Shown one piece after another: positions 1 to 12,299 of a stretch of 64,000 nt of DNA. How positions within the stretch are numbered: the stretch's first letter is position 1; each line of letters begins with the position of its first letter. The stretch comes from Panulirus ornatus. Lineage: Eukaryota > Arthropoda > Malacostraca > Decapoda > Palinuridae. The position numbers and the translations under genes are program-made. The DNA lies in the NCBI RefSeq assembly GCF_036320965.1, contig NC_092230.1, positions 45,932,094 to 45,996,093 on the forward strand. The letters are read 5' to 3'. The notes below the pieces were generated by a model. The model saw only the letters and a list, made by a program, of their open reading frames with translations, ran no database searches and was not told where the DNA came from.

Positions 1-366
1 CTACTGTGTGTTATGACACTACCACTGTGTGTTGTGACACTCCTACTGTGTGTTGTGACACTACCACAGTGTGTTGTGACACTCCCACTGTGTGTTGTGA
101 CACTACCACAGTGTGTTGTGACACTCCCACTGTGTGTTGTGACACTACCACAGTGTGTTGTGACACTCCCACTGTGTATTGTGACACTACCACAGTGTGT
201 TGTGACACTACCACAGTGTGTTGTGACACTGCCAGTGTGTTGTGACACTCCCACTGTGTGTTGTGACTCCACCACCATGTGTTGTGACACTACCACTGTG
301 TGTTGTGACACTACCACTGTGTGTTGTGACACTACCACTGTGTGTTGTGACTCCACCACAGTGTGT
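1..366. repeat. 21-bp minisatellite, about 17 copies
   Basis: Tandem unit around TGTGTTGTGACACTACCAC, 21 bp long, with interchangeable ctaccac, ctcccac and ctccacc variants. The array runs off the left edge of the window. The unit is seven codons, so stop-free frames of CDTTTVC type arise on both strands; I do not regard these as genes. Confidence 0.9.
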
Positions 367-608
367 CCCACCACAACATTACCACTACAACACCACTACT
401 TCCGGTCGTGTTGTGAGGGGAGTACACGCCACAAGCACAACCCTGAACAATGACATGCGTGTCAGTCACAAGCAGTGGCTACAACAGTGACGTAAAGGAG
501 AATACAATGCTTTTGTACGTGATTTATTGACGCCCACTGTGACTAAACCCACTGTTGGCAGTGGAGGTGGAGGAGGGCGCTGGGTTTGGTGTTGGTAGAC
601 GGCTTGGC

Positions 609-610
<2 letters not shown>

Positions 611-666
<56 letters not shown>

Positions 667-755
667 CCGGCGAGGGAGGGCCAATATACCACTGGAGAAG
701 AAGACACTTTGACAACATAATTTTGGGGTTTGGAAAAAAGAGAAAAAAGAAAAGA

Positions 756-831
<76 letters not shown>
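611..831. repeat. (GT)n and (CT)n microsatellites
   Basis: (GT)27 spans 611-664 and (CT)36 spans 760-831. The 95 bp between them are non-repetitive apart from an A-rich stretch next to the CT run. Confidence 0.95.
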
Positions 832-832
<1 letters not shown>

Positions 833-856
833 GGGGGGGAGGGGGGTATATGTGTG

Positions 857-1352
857 TGCCACGTGGTTACGACACCGTGCAGATAGTGTTGCAAACTTAC
901 GACCACCCACGGCCGGAATTGTGCATCACTTGTGTCTGAGGTTTAACGGGCCCGCCAGCTGTGGGATGACCGGCGTACGAGACGTACGCACGTGGCATCG
1001 CACACTTACGATCCCTTCCCCCTCAGGCGTGGGTTCGTATTGCTGCTGCTGACTTGCGACCCACATGACCGATGTACCTAGTGTTGCACAGCTACGACTC
1101 GCTGGTCGTATATACCTGGCGTTGCATATACATATACGACTCCCCAGACTTATGCATGTCTCGTTGCAGACTTACGACACCGAAGAGTTATATATACATC
1201 TCATGTTGCAGAAGTAACAACACCCCAGATGTGTATGCATCGCATGTTAAGTCTTACGACACCTCAGACGTGTATGCATCTCGTGTTAAGACTTACGACA
1301 CCCCAGAAGGTGTATGCATCTCATGTTGCAGACTTAACAACTCCCCAGTATT
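857..1352. repeat. Degenerate ~40-bp tandem repeat
   Basis: The phrase CTTACGACACC recurs with irregular spacing. It is clearest at 1160-1352, where about five 39-41 bp units carry TGTATGCATCTCGTGTTAAG. Older units to the left are strongly diverged. No gene is seen. The 265 bp that follow are AT-rich with an A14 tract. Confidence 0.7.
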
Positions 1353-1616
1353 TACTTTCTCTTACATCAGCTGTGTTCATTCTTAAAGTCAACATTTTCC
1401 CTTAAATCTTGAAAGTACAACGCGTTAGTGAGTGGACGCCATGTGACAATAACAAGAATTTGTTTTCGCCAAAAGATTAAAAAAAAAAAAAAGAGTAAAT
1501 GATTTCACTGTTGGTGTAGACTGAACATTGGGGTGTGTGGGGGTGTGGGGTGTTCTGGTGGGACGCGGAGGGAGATTGGAAAGCCAGGTGTGTTTTTTTG
1601 GGGGGTCACCACGTCA

Positions 1617-1752
1617 AGAACAGGTGTGTGTACGGTTAGGAGCAACAGGTGTGTGCGGTTAAGAGCAACAGGTGTGTGCGGTTAAGAACAACAGGTGTGT
1701 GCGGTTAAGAACAACAGGTGTGTGCGGTTAAGAGCAACAGGTGTACGGATAA
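1617..1752. repeat. 23-bp minisatellite, about 6 copies
   Basis: The unit is AACAGGTGTGTGCGGTTAAG plus a 3-base tail (agc or aac). Copies are nearly identical; the first and last are degenerate. Confidence 0.85.
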
Positions 1753-1839
1753 GGCTATTATCATGTGTGTATATCTCTCTAAAAATAAAAATAAAACCTT
1801 ATCCTGTGTCCGGATAAGACACGTGCAGATAACAACCAG

Positions 1840-2170
<331 letters not shown>

Positions 2171-3021
2171 GATGTGTGTGTGTTCATAACAACTTCTAGA
2201 TTAATTGGATTTTGATTCAGGGAATTTGTAGCTAAAAGTAAACAGGGTTTGTTCATTTATTATAATGACATTTGTAAGTGATTCTGACGTCAGACAATGA
2301 GGCACATGAGGAAGACGACATGTACTCCTGCGGTGTCGTTGTGGTGTTCGTTTACACAGATATGTACACGCACTTGGAGGTTCATCCAAACCCGATCGTA
2401 CAACGACCTTGCAATTGCTTCCACTCCCTCACTCACGTCGAGAGGATGCGTCTGACATCGACAGACGTCGAGAGGAACCACAATCGACCCCAGACTTGAT
2501 GTCGACAGGGGGGGGGGGGGGGGCGAACGACCTTGATGCACATCGGGTGTCGAACGGGGGAGGAAGAGGCAAAGGAAGAGGCGCAAGACTTCATTATCCC
2601 TGGGGCTGACCTCAAGGCCCCAGGGATTGACCCAGCTCTGTGTTCTCCCTAGCCCTTGGCATTGACCTCACGGCCCTTAGTAGGACTTTCTTAGCCCTGG
2701 GACTGGCTGGCCTTAAGGCCCTGGGACTTGAAACGTAGTCCTTGGGACCGACACATCCCTGTGAATCCCCTCCTCCTCCTCCTCACCCCCTTCTTACCTT
2801 GTCGCATCCAACCTCTGCGTTTCGTAGACGTGTTGACCACCAGCTCCTGTCGAAGAGCCCTCACGCCTTTAGGGGATGTTATCATGTGGTATGTGACTCT
2901 GATGTGACCCTTAGGGAGGATTTCCTCATCTCTTCAATCCCACAGGCCTGCCCCCGCCCCCCACTGTGTGGGCCCCCATCCCCCCATTGTGGGATGTTGG
3001 CAACCAAGCGTTCCTAGATCT

Positions 3022-3023
<2 letters not shown>
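2171..3023. other. Spacer with no gene recognised
   Basis: Mostly non-repetitive. It holds a G16 run at 2508-2523 and a loose repetition of GGCCCTGGGACTTGA-like phrases at 2600-2760. Short open frames here show no recognisable motif. Confidence 0.6.

Positions 3024-3105
<82 letters not shown>
3024..3105. repeat. (GA)n microsatellite
   Basis: Pure GA run of 82 bp. Confidence 0.97.
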
Positions 3106-3109
<4 letters not shown>

Positions 3110-3219
3110 CCCATCTTTCGGCTATTGATCAATAATTACCGCTAATCATCTACGGATCAATTATCCCCCTCATTACTCGTCGATGCCGCTCGACGTGCGT
3201 GAGGAGGAGTGATCACAAA

Positions 3220-3432
3220 CAAATATTAATCATAAGCAGATTATCACACATTAATCACAAACACACAGATTAATCACAAAGACACAGATTAATCACAAAG
3301 ACACTGATTAATCACAAAGACACATTAATCACAAAGACACAGATTAATCACAAACACAGATTAAGCACAGACATTAATCACAACCACAGATTAATCTCAA
3401 CCACACAGATTAATCCCAAACCACACAGATTA
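3220..3432. repeat. ~19-bp minisatellite, about 11 copies
   Basis: The unit is close to ATTAATCACAAAGACACAG, with variable length (15-20 bp) and substitutions towards the right end. Confidence 0.8.
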
Positions 3433-3577
3433 TCGGTCGTCTTGGTAGAATAATCGACCAGTGTTGTGAAGCGTCTGCTTCGTCCAAGTCGTACGACTGG
3501 TTGGCTGGCTGGCTGGTCGAGCACCAAGCTCCTCCCTTGCATGTGAAACATCATGATGATGATTAGAATGATTATCA

Positions 3578-3598
3578 TCCTCCTCCTCCTCCTCCTCC

Positions 3599-3632
<34 letters not shown>

Positions 3633-3634
3633 TA

Positions 3635-3667
<33 letters not shown>
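3578..3667. repeat. (CCT)n(ATC)n trinucleotide tract
   Basis: CCT repeats up to about 3600 are followed by ATC repeats, with one interruption (attac). Any protein read here is homopolymeric and not a gene. Confidence 0.95.
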
Positions 3668-3951
3668 TCACTGGGAACAGATCATATATTTTTGCCGGTC
3701 ATTTAACCACAAGTGTAAAAATTTTCGTGTTGTATTCACATCGGTGAATGGAGCTTTGCAATGATTGGTCAGCTGGGATTTATTTTTTTCGCCCTAGGTG
3801 TTTGTCCTTTTTTTTTTTCTTCTTCTTCTTAGAACATTTTCAATAACAAATCGGCTTTTTGTTTTTTTGGCTTTTGTTTTTATTTTGATCTATTTGTACA
3901 CACGTGACGCATGGAAGTGTTAAGGGGCGGTTTTGTGTGTGGTCATTTTTG

Positions 3952-4161
3952 CTTCACGTGTTGGAAATGTGGTCATGTCTTTGTTGTCAGGGGCTTCACG
4001 TGTTGGAAATGTGGTCATGTCTTTGTTGTCAGGGGCTTCACGTGTTGGAAATGTGGTCATGTCTTTGTTGTCAGGGGCTTCACGTGTTGGAAATGTGGTC
4101 ATGTCTCTGTTGTCAGGGACTTCACGTGTTGGAAATGTGGTCATGTCTCTGTTGTCAGGGA
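3952..4161. repeat. 42-bp minisatellite, 5 copies
   Basis: The unit begins CTTCACGTGTTGGAAATGTG. Copies start every 42 bp from 3952 and differ at only a few sites (cttt/ctct, gggg/ggga). The unit is a multiple of three, so stop-free frames occur on both strands. Confidence 0.92.
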
Positions 4162-4994
4162 GATGTGGGTAGAGTGTGAGTGAACCTCCTCCTCTTCCAC
4201 CTCCTCCTCCACCTTACCTCAAGCCTCACTTCACCACCATCTACCACTAACCCCTCCCCCCTTCCCCCCAGAGGACCACCTGACACCACCTGTTCGTTGT
4301 ACCACCACCTGTGTTGGAATTAATAGTTCATGGGGAGGCCAGGTGGCTGCCGGTACCAGCCACCTGGCCACACCAGCTGACTAAGTACTACTAAAGCTAC
4401 ACCTAGCCACACACCAGCTGGCCACAACAGCTGGCTACACACCACACGGCAGATGGGCATATCCACCAGCTGACCGGTAGTACCCTACACCACCTGACCG
4501 GTGCGGGTGACCGTTACAACTAGCCACACCATCTGTCTATACCATCTGACACACCAGCTGACCACACCAGGTGGCTCCTTCGTGACGTGTCCACCAGGTG
4601 GAGGACAATCATGTCAGTTCCGAGGGTGGAACTTCAGCCCAGCGAGGCGACCACCTGACCTCACTCATCTGTAAAGACGGAGTGACACCCACCACATGCA
4701 AAGATGGGGGCTGGTCCTTCATGGGGTGAGGGGGGGAAGGGAGAAGTGAGGTGAGGTGAGGTGGCCGATGGGATGAGGGAGTAAAGAAGGAGGTGGAGGG
4801 GATTGAATGGGTGGGGAGTGACTGTTGCAGAGGTGGAGGTTCCCACTGGAGGCTTGTGGTACTGGTAAGGGGGAGGGGGAGGGGGATGGTCGTGGTAAAA
4901 AGATGAGGTGGGTTGAGGTGTGAGTGTGTCGGGAAGGAGGAGGGAGGGAGTTACATAAAGTCATGTAAACCTGCTAATTATCGCTTGGCTCTAG

Positions 4995-4996
<2 letters not shown>
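4162..4996. other. Spacer with E-box-rich degenerate repeats
   Basis: From 4270 to 4660 the sequence is a worn tandem repetition of phrases such as CCACACCAGCTGACC and ACCACCTG, giving at least a dozen CAGCTG, CACCTG or CAGGTG hexamers. 4740-4930 is purine-rich with (GGTGA)4. No gene is seen. Confidence 0.6.

Positions 4997-5048
<52 letters not shown>
4997..5048. repeat. (GT)n microsatellite
   Basis: (GT)26. The 440 bp that follow (5049-5487) are non-repetitive and contain no recognisable gene. Confidence 0.97.
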
Positions 5049-5050
<2 letters not shown>

Positions 5051-5487
5051 ACCAAATGGTGTATATGGCTAACCGACCATAGTCTTATGAAACACCATAA
5101 ATCCCTTTTCCTTTCGTTCGATTCGAAGTGTGTGGGAACCGGGCCATGAATAATTTGACCCCCATCGGTGATAATTTTGACCCACACTCTCAGACGAGGA
5201 TGCCTGGTCAGTCCACTAGTTTTGAAGTGACGTATAGCTAATTCCTATGTCATTATGGACACATATTACACCATCTGTGTGAGGAATATTATGAAAATCC
5301 AGACAGCTGGTCTCCAGTTATGGAGGGATGAACTCAGAGACGTCCACACCCTCCTCGCCTATGACTGTCCCGTTTGCTACATGGTTAACGGTAAGTTGGC
5401 CAACAGGATTATTCCGTTTAACGCAAGTTTTTTAATGGTAAGTCAGCGCAACAAGGTACCCGTTGAACATAGTTTAACGATAACCCT

Positions 5488-5610
5488 GTTGGCACGATTC
5501 CGTTCAACGTAAGTTTAACGTTGGCTCAGTTGGCACGATTCCGTTCAACGCAAGTTTAACGTTGGCTCAGTTGGCACGATTCCGTTCAACGCAAGTTTAA
5601 CGTTAACTCA
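5488..5610. repeat. 41-bp minisatellite, 3 copies
   Basis: Units start GTTGGCACGATTCCGTTCAA at 5488, 5529 and 5570, and a degenerate ancestor-like copy lies at 5390-5440. Confidence 0.85.
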
Positions 5611-5627
5611 GTAGGCAGGAATTGTGT

Positions 5628-5828
5628 GTCTTTTTTTTTTCTCTTTTTTTTTTTTCTTTGCCCCCCAATTGAAAATCGTCAGCTGGTGGCCCGTGTTTGA
5701 TGTGAAAACTGTAACATTTTGTCCCTCCATAGTGGGGTTTTTTTTTATCTTTCTCCTGGTGTAGATGACCGTCGCGCGAGCCAAAAAAAAGAGGAAAAAA
5801 AATGAAAAAAAGAGAAAAAAAAAGGAGA
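5628..5828. repeat. Facing poly-T and poly-A tracts
   Basis: A T-rich tract at 5628-5660 and an A-rich tract (poly-A broken by G) at 5782-5828 are roughly complementary, with 120 bp between them. They could form an imperfect hairpin or be paired retroelement tails. Confidence 0.4.
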
Positions 5829-5967
5829 ATTGTTTGCAAAGGTCTTTTTTGTTTTGGTCATCGAAAACAAACAGAGGCGAAGCTTCGATTCGTTTCTCGT
5901 CCCTCCTGGTGTGTCTTACGAAGCACCACACCTGCTGGTGGTGGGTCGTCTGCCTGTGAGAGCTGTC

Positions 5968-5971
<4 letters not shown>

Positions 5972-6008
<37 letters not shown>

Positions 6009-6098
6009 TAGAGGGGCTAGGTCATGTACTGAACAGAGAGAAGGGATAGATAGCTCCCTCCCTCCCTCCCTTCCTTCCCTCCCTCCCTCCTTTCCTAC
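5972..6098. repeat. (TG)n and (CCCT)n tracts
   Basis: (TG)18 spans 5972-6008 and imperfect CCCT repeats span about 6055-6098. A short CGTCAGTGTAC triplication follows at about 6226-6258. Confidence 0.9.
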
Positions 6099-6485
6099 CC
6101 TCCAGTTGAGGGGGCGGGGTCAATATGCATGAGGGAGGGACTCATGAGTATGCTAAGAGATATGCCATGAAGACGCCACCACTCATAGACCACAGCGTAC
6201 GCCCTCCTCTCCCAACCCGACGTACCGTCAGTGTACCGTCAGTGTACCGTCAGTGTACAGTGCACAGCGGGTAACGTAGCTGACGCAAGTGATATTTTCT
6301 TCTTTTCTTCCATTAGTGAAATGCTTAACAACAACATAATGTAATGTGAGGGAGGACTGTGTCTTCATGGGGGTCTGTGCTGGGGTGAATGTGGTCCGTG
6401 TGAGTGATGATGGTCTTCTGCTGCTGCTGCTGCCGCCGGAGTCGAGGGTGACGTAACCATGGCGCTATACCTCGCTATGACGGTC

Positions 6486-6750
6486 ACCAGAGGTCACCAT
6501 GGGGTCACCAGGGGTCACTAGAGGGTCACCAGGGGTCACTAGAGGGTCACCAGGGGTCACTAGAGGGTCACCAGGGGTCACCAGAGGGTCACCAGAGGGT
6601 CACCAGGGGTCACCAGGGGTCACTAGAGGGTCACCAGGGGGTCACCGGAGAGTCACCAGACATCGCCTGGGGTCACTCGGGGGGGTCACCAGAAATCATG
6701 GGTCACTAGAGGTCACCAGAGTCTTAGCAGAGGTCACCAGGCATGATCAA
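6486..6750. repeat. GGTCAC-based minisatellite
   Basis: A repetition of GGGTCACCAGGGGTCACTAGA (21 bp) and 10-11 bp half units, well ordered to about 6640 and then degenerate. Every half unit carries a GGTCA nuclear-receptor-type half-site. The sequence at 6751-7027 is non-repetitive with no gene recognised. Confidence 0.85.
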
Positions 6751-7027
6751 GTACCCTGTCCCTCTCTGCTTCCTGAAACCCATTTAACCTTGTCATTATT
6801 TTCGTCCAAGATTCGTCCACCACTTCGCTGTATGGTAGGAAGACGCGGCTCCTCCTCCACCAGCCCTTCTTCACCCACTATACTTGACAGTACTGTGACC
6901 TCAGGTCCCTCTTCGTAACTCCATCCCACACAAAAAAAGAGCGAAGGTTTTTTTTTGCCTGGATAGAAAAAAAAGAAAAGATTTAGGGGAAGAATATATA
7001 TGTTTTTTCCTCAGGCCAGGCACCCAT

Positions 7028-7051
7028 GAGAGAGAAAGAGAGAGAGAGAAA

Positions 7052-7128
<77 letters not shown>
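7028..7128. repeat. (GA)n microsatellite with interruptions
   Basis: GA repeats over 101 bp with three AA or TG interruptions in the left third. Confidence 0.95.
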
Positions 7129-7132
<4 letters not shown>

Positions 7133-8112
7133 CCCTGGGTGAGGGTTGGATGTCCCTTCTTTCTTTGGCATGGTTCCTTCTTCACATCCCTTCGTAAACA
7201 GACTTCAATTCAGAAGTCTCACCAACTCTGCTTTTCACACTTACAAACTTGCTCCTGCCTCCTGCTGGAGCGAGTCTTAAAGGGAACATGAAAGGGGCTG
7301 AAAAGATGAAGGATTTAAGTGGAAAAGATGAGTATATATATATAAGAGTTTTTGGGGAGGTCGGGTTGTAGCTGTTTTGAAAGACATGAGAGGGCGAAGA
7401 GCTCTTAAAGTTTAGAGGCGTAGGGAAAGAAACAGACACCATACCGGCCCATCTCTGAGCTACCACAGGCTATACAGTGATGATTTCCACTCGTTTGCTT
7501 CTCTGGTATTTCGTGGTTTAGTTAATGGCGAGGATACACAAACAGCCAGCTCTCGGGAGCAGACACTAAAGTCATATCCGTTGAAGAGGGATAATAGAAC
7601 CAGTATTGGCGGCGTATAAGTCCATCAAGTTTTAGAGTCGGATTTGCACAGTTGGATCGGGTTTAGACTCGTTTCTGTTACGTTTATGTAGAGTTAGAAC
7701 CTCCCCTGTTGCGAGAGTAGTACTCTACACAAGGACGGTTCAATCTCTTGTATGATGGGATTACTCGCTCAGACATGCACACGACTTTCGGCACCAGAAC
7801 AGAATTCCCCAGTCATCTCAAGGACAGTCCTGAGTCCTTGAGTCAGGTACGTGGATTTCCAAAAGGGGGGAGAAGCTTTCCAATCCTCCTCCTCCCACCC
7901 CATACACCGTACCCCGCGCTTGCTTTCCAATCCTCCTCCTCCTCCCCCATACACCGTACCCCACGCTTGCCCTCCTCAGTCGCCTTTTCGTTCTCGTGCA
8001 GACGAGGCGTTCTCTGGAGGCCGGACGTTCTTGTTTGGCTTGCGGGGTCTCAAGGGAGGCCAGAAGGTGCCGACTCTGGCAGTACGGGAGCGAGGTGACG
8101 ATAGCATTATGG

Positions 8113-8115
<3 letters not shown>
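7129..8115. other. Spacer with a 47-bp tandem duplication
   Basis: No gene recognised. A 47-48 bp block beginning CTTTCCAATCCTCCTCCTCC is duplicated in tandem at about 7875-7968, with small differences between the two copies. Confidence 0.6.

Positions 8116-8185
<70 letters not shown>
8116..8185. repeat. (GA)n microsatellite
   Basis: Pure (AG)35. Confidence 0.97.
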
Positions 8186-8190
<5 letters not shown>

Positions 8191-8330
8191 GTTGACGTCT
8201 CTTGTGTGCCAACATGGACGACCTTACTGTATGGAAAGTCTTGGCAGTGTAAACTCTTGAGTATGAATCTTCGCAGGTCAACAACCCAGCGATGGATGAT
8301 TCAGCCCCGAGTTTACCTGTTGATGTATGG

Positions 8331-8332
<2 letters not shown>

Positions 8333-8384
<52 letters not shown>
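8333..8384. repeat. (TG)n microsatellite
   Basis: Pure (TG)26. Confidence 0.97.
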
Positions 8385-8386
<2 letters not shown>

Positions 8387-9190
8387 CTACAGACAAATCG
8401 CTTTGGCAATTGGGCAGTTACCTCATCAGTCTTGTTTACGCTCTAGTGCCGGCTGTTCATGATGTCAAGGAAGTAGATTACAGGTATTTAGATCCTATTT
8501 TCTTCCAGTTGGACGTATAATTGGAACACTTTAATGACGAAGACCGCTCGGATACATGCCACCCATTGGCTCACAGTCGTTCGCTCTGTCTTGTACATCG
8601 CGTCGAGACCAGGATCCTCCTCGTCCACAGCACAAGCCCCAACGAACCCCCTGTGGTGCTCGGCTATGGATTAGAAGCTCAGGTCCCGGTGCATTGTACG
8701 TGGCAGCAAGGTTGCGGAGGTATGCAAATGAGGCCTTTTGTTCGTCTGTATCTGACGCTACCTTGCCAAGGTGGGAGAAAGAATTGGGTAATAGAAAGAT
8801 GTGTACAACGGGTGTTGGGGTGGTAAGCCCGCGAGTCAGTGGCTGTTGCGACGCATTCCTAAACCCTCCTATATGCAGGTGATGAGTTGGTGACGAGGGG
8901 TTCGTTCTCTGACCTTGGGTGACCCCAGGGTCAGCTCTAGGGGTCAGCTGTTGTTCTGACTAGGTCACATGATCTCCGTAATGCGATTCCCATCACTCTC
9001 CCTCCCGTCTGCCTCTATCCTTAACATGATAACTATCCCCAGTGCTCTCTGTCCGTCCCAAAATGCCTTCTGTCGGTCCCCAAAATGGCTTCTATCCTTC
9101 GATGTGAGCACCAGTGACTGGTGTCCTCTTGAAGAAATAAGTGTAAAGACAATAAGAGTTGAAGCAAATGAGAAGATGGTTAATCATCTT

Positions 9191-9194
<4 letters not shown>
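8385..9194. other. Spacer with a GGTCA half-site group
   Basis: Non-repetitive and without a recognisable gene; two overlapping stop-free frames near 8520-8880 show no motif. Between 8910 and 8967 there are five RGGTCA-type half-sites, including the everted pair TGACCCCAGGGTCA. Confidence 0.5.

Positions 9195-9279
<85 letters not shown>
9195..9279. repeat. (TA)n microsatellite
   Basis: Pure TA run. Unlike the runs at 1842 and 11839, it is not followed by the TA-anchored element. The next 550 bp (9280-9828) are non-repetitive with nothing recognised. Confidence 0.97.
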
Positions 9280-9281
<2 letters not shown>

Positions 9282-9823
9282 CTTAGTCCTATCTTCTGTC
9301 TGTAGGTACGCCGAGGAAGCTCCCAGACTCATGATGACTAACCCCCATACACAGTTGCCAATAATTCACCCATTTCCTTGGCAGGAATGAAATTGCTGGG
9401 TGTTGGGGTGTTGTTATAGTTTCAGAGGAATATGTTAGTGTTGGGTGGGAAGGTTGGGTGCTGGTGATACGGGAGGTATATGAAGAGGGGAAAACTGGTG
9501 AGGACTGATGGTTATACCATTGAACAATGCCATTCCGCCGCCGGTTCTCTAGCTGTTGTCATATCGCCTGATCATTGAGTCGGAGCCCAAAGGTCACTGT
9601 TAAGGTCAGTTGGTCTGCGACACCCCAAGGAGGAAGCAGACAAATATTAGTCCACAAACGTTGCTCATACGCCTCTTTTTCTCCCCGCCTGCTGGTGATG
9701 TATCGGTGAACTGCGACGTGGATAACGAAACGGAGTTTTTAATCATCGTGTCTCATTGGAAAATCTTATTTCTGTGATGAAAATGAGTTCCACCTCTCCA
9801 CTTGCTGTCTCGTGTTGTACACT

Positions 9824-9828
<5 letters not shown>

Positions 9829-9874
<46 letters not shown>

Positions 9875-10001
9875 TGCGTGTGTGTCTTCAGCTACACTGT
9901 GGTCTGGTTTTAGAATATATGAGACAGGTAAAGTGGTGAGAAGTAAATTGCTGAACTGGACTTTTGGAGCAATGTGAAACACAGCGTGATTCTCCGTCCC
10001 T

Positions 10002-10053
<52 letters not shown>

Positions 10054-10072
10054 ATGGTTGAACATGCTTGTA

Positions 10073-10135
<63 letters not shown>
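9829..10135. repeat. Microsatellite cluster (TG)n, (CA)n, (GA)n
   Basis: (TG)n spans 9829-9871, (CA)n 10005-10051 and (GA)n 10075-10135. The TG and CA runs are mutually complementary with about 130 bp between them. Confidence 0.95.
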
Positions 10136-10138
<3 letters not shown>

Positions 10139-10164
10139 AAGCGATCCTGGCAATAGCATCCAAA

Positions 10165-10370
10165 ATTCCACATATGTCTGGGGGGTTGTGGGTGGGTGGG
10201 GGTATTCTGTCTGGGGGTTGTGGGCGGGTGGGGGTATTCTGTCTGGGGGTTGTGGGCGGGTGGGGGTATTCTGTCTGGGGGTTGTGGTTGTGGGGTTGTG
10301 GATGGGTGGGGGGATTCTGGGTGAGGGTTATGGTTGTGGGGTTGTGTGGGGTGTGGGTGGGGGTGAGGAT
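10165..10370. repeat. G-rich ~32-bp minisatellite
   Basis: Three or four units of GGGGGTTGTGGGCGGGTGGG plus GGTATTCTGTCT, then degenerate units. Repeated runs of three to five G could form G-quadruplexes. Confidence 0.85.
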
Positions 10371-10559
10371 TCTGCATTGATCATGATCTTCGTATCAATA
10401 TTTCCTCACTGGTCTGTGTACGTTGATTCTCATGTTTGCTGTACGATGTATGAGATCGGCCTGAGCGACCAAGGTCTTGGTTGTGGCCGGAGACGCGTAT
10501 TGTGCAACGCACGGGACCACCGCTTGCAGGATTGATCTGGCGGGATGCACAAGCTGTGT

Positions 10560-11060
10560 TGTGAGGGGGACGGGTGGAGGAGGAGCGGCCAGGGGCATGC
10601 ATTTGTGTTGTGAGGGTGGGGAGTGGGGATGAGTTGGTGCTGTGTTGTGAGGGTAAGGGATTGAGGTGATGCTGTGTTGTGAGGGTAAGGGATTGAGGTG
10701 ATGCTCTGTTGTGAGGGTTGGAAGGATGAGTTGTTGATGTAGTGTGAGGGTGAATGAGGAGCTGGTACATATTGCTGGGAGTTGAGGATGAATTGATGTT
10801 GTACTGAGTGTGGTTGATGATGAATTGATGATACATCGGGTGTGGCTGATGACCTGATGATTGTATGAGGATGGGGGGTAGGGATGATGATGAGTTGTGA
10901 GGGATGGATGATGATTTGATGCTTTTGATACGAGAGATGAGTTGCATCTGTGTTGATTGATGAGGTGTTATGAGGTGGTGAGTTGATGGTCTGTTGTGTG
11001 AGGGATGAATTGATGATGTTCTGAAAGCGGGTGATGAGTGAGTGTTATGTTTGAGGGTTA
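10560..11060. repeat. Degenerate GTTGTGAGGGT minisatellite
   Basis: Units of about 30-36 bp sharing GTGTTGTGAGGGTAAGGGAT and a GATGAATTGATGAT-like half. They are best preserved at 10600-10720 and decay rightwards. The 24-bp array that follows probably derives from the same ancestral phrase (inference). Confidence 0.65.
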
Positions 11061-11097
11061 GTGATGAGTAAGTGGTTTAGTGAAGGTGGTAGATGAA

Positions 11098-11338
11098 TGT
11101 TGTGGTGAGTGATGAGTTGGTTGTGAGGGTGCGTGATGAGTTGGTTGTGAGGGTGCGTGATGAGTTGGTTGTGAGGGTCGCGTGATGAGTTGGTTGTGAG
11201 GGTCGCGTGATGAGTTGGTTGTGAGGGTGCGTGATGAGTTGGTTGTGAGGGTGCGTGATGAGTTGGTTGTGAGGGTGCGTGATGAGTTGATTGTGAAGGT
11301 GCGTGATGATTTGGTTGTGAGGGTCGCGTGATGAGTTA
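11098..11338. repeat. 24-bp minisatellite, about 10 copies
   Basis: The unit is GTGATGAGTTGGTTGTGAGG plus GTGC. Several copies carry GTCGC instead of GTGC, which shifts the reading frame. Confidence 0.9.
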
Positions 11339-11409
11339 AGTGTTTCGTGTTTATCTCGTCTAAATCGAAGTTCAATCAGGATTGCAAGAAAACTGAAGTA
11401 CCATGAAAT

Positions 11410-11585
11410 TGTCGTGTGACACAGACGGGCGTGGCAATGCGACACAGACGGGGTACGACGACACAGACGGGTCATGATACTGCGACGCAGACGGAAGTGG
11501 GTATGCAACACGGACACCCATATTGTAATACGACACAGACGGGGAGCCATGGTAATACGACACAGACGGGGAGCCACGGTAATGA
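11410..11585. repeat. Degenerate ACACAGACGGG repeat
   Basis: About eight CGACACAGACGGG phrases at 18-28 bp spacing. The last two units (ATACGACACAGACGGGGAGC) are near-identical. Confidence 0.75.
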
Positions 11586-11836
11586 TCAAGTCTGTTCAAG
11601 AATCTTTAGTTCTCTAGACATTCATCTGTTGACTACGAAGGTCCACGGGGGAAGAGTGGACTGTACTGAAGGCTTCTATCTCTCCTGCATTCATTCATTC
11701 ATTCATTCACGTTCGATCGCATGAAAAAAGAAGTAAGCCATCTGTATATTGATCGCCGCGAAAGAGCGCGCGACCCGATATTCAGTCTCTACCCGCTTGC
11801 CTTGGAATTCCGATCGGCAAGTACTCATGAAGAGAA

Positions 11837-11838
<2 letters not shown>

Positions 11839-11920
<82 letters not shown>
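11839..11920. repeat. (TA)n microsatellite
   Basis: Pure (TA)41 abutting the second TA-anchored element. Confidence 0.97.
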
Positions 11921-11923
<3 letters not shown>

Positions 11924-12065
11924 CTATGAGTCCACTGGGAAAATGAAACACGATAAGTTCCCAAGTGCACTTTCTTGTAATAATCACATCATCAGGGGAG
12001 ACACAAGAGAGAAATATAACAGTCAGTTGATATACATCGAAGAGATGAAGCTAGGACGCCATTTG
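11921..12065 (+). mobile_element. TA-anchored interspersed element, copy 2
   Basis: Same element as at 2021, beginning TTCCTATGAGTCCACTGGGA right after (TA)n and ending at ctaggacgccattt. It is nearly identical to copy 1; differences include cacTggg and the presence of the AC in ATAACAGTCAG. It shows no coding capacity. Confidence 0.75.
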
Positions 12066-12299
12066 TTTTTATAATGAACTCCAGGACAAATTTTGATGAT
12101 ATGGTCCTATTGTTCATCCTGGACATTTCCTTAGGTTCGTGCAGCCCAAGCCTGCGCTACTTCCAGCATCAGGGAAGTGTTGACGCCTTTGGAGTCAGAA
12201 GTTCTCTGACGAGAGTGTACTGCCAGTGATACAGCCTCGTCAAAGGTGACTTTTCACTCGCGGCATAACCCCCTCATGAACAGTATTCTGTTTGCATGA

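Noticed and set aside
6499..6929. Open frame over the GGTCAC minisatellite
   Set aside because: The first half is the 21-bp repeat (GSPGVTR), and the rest has no recognisable domain.
8521..8882. Two overlapping open frames of about 100 codons
   Set aside because: Overlap in two frames with no motif suggests chance openness in GC-balanced DNA.
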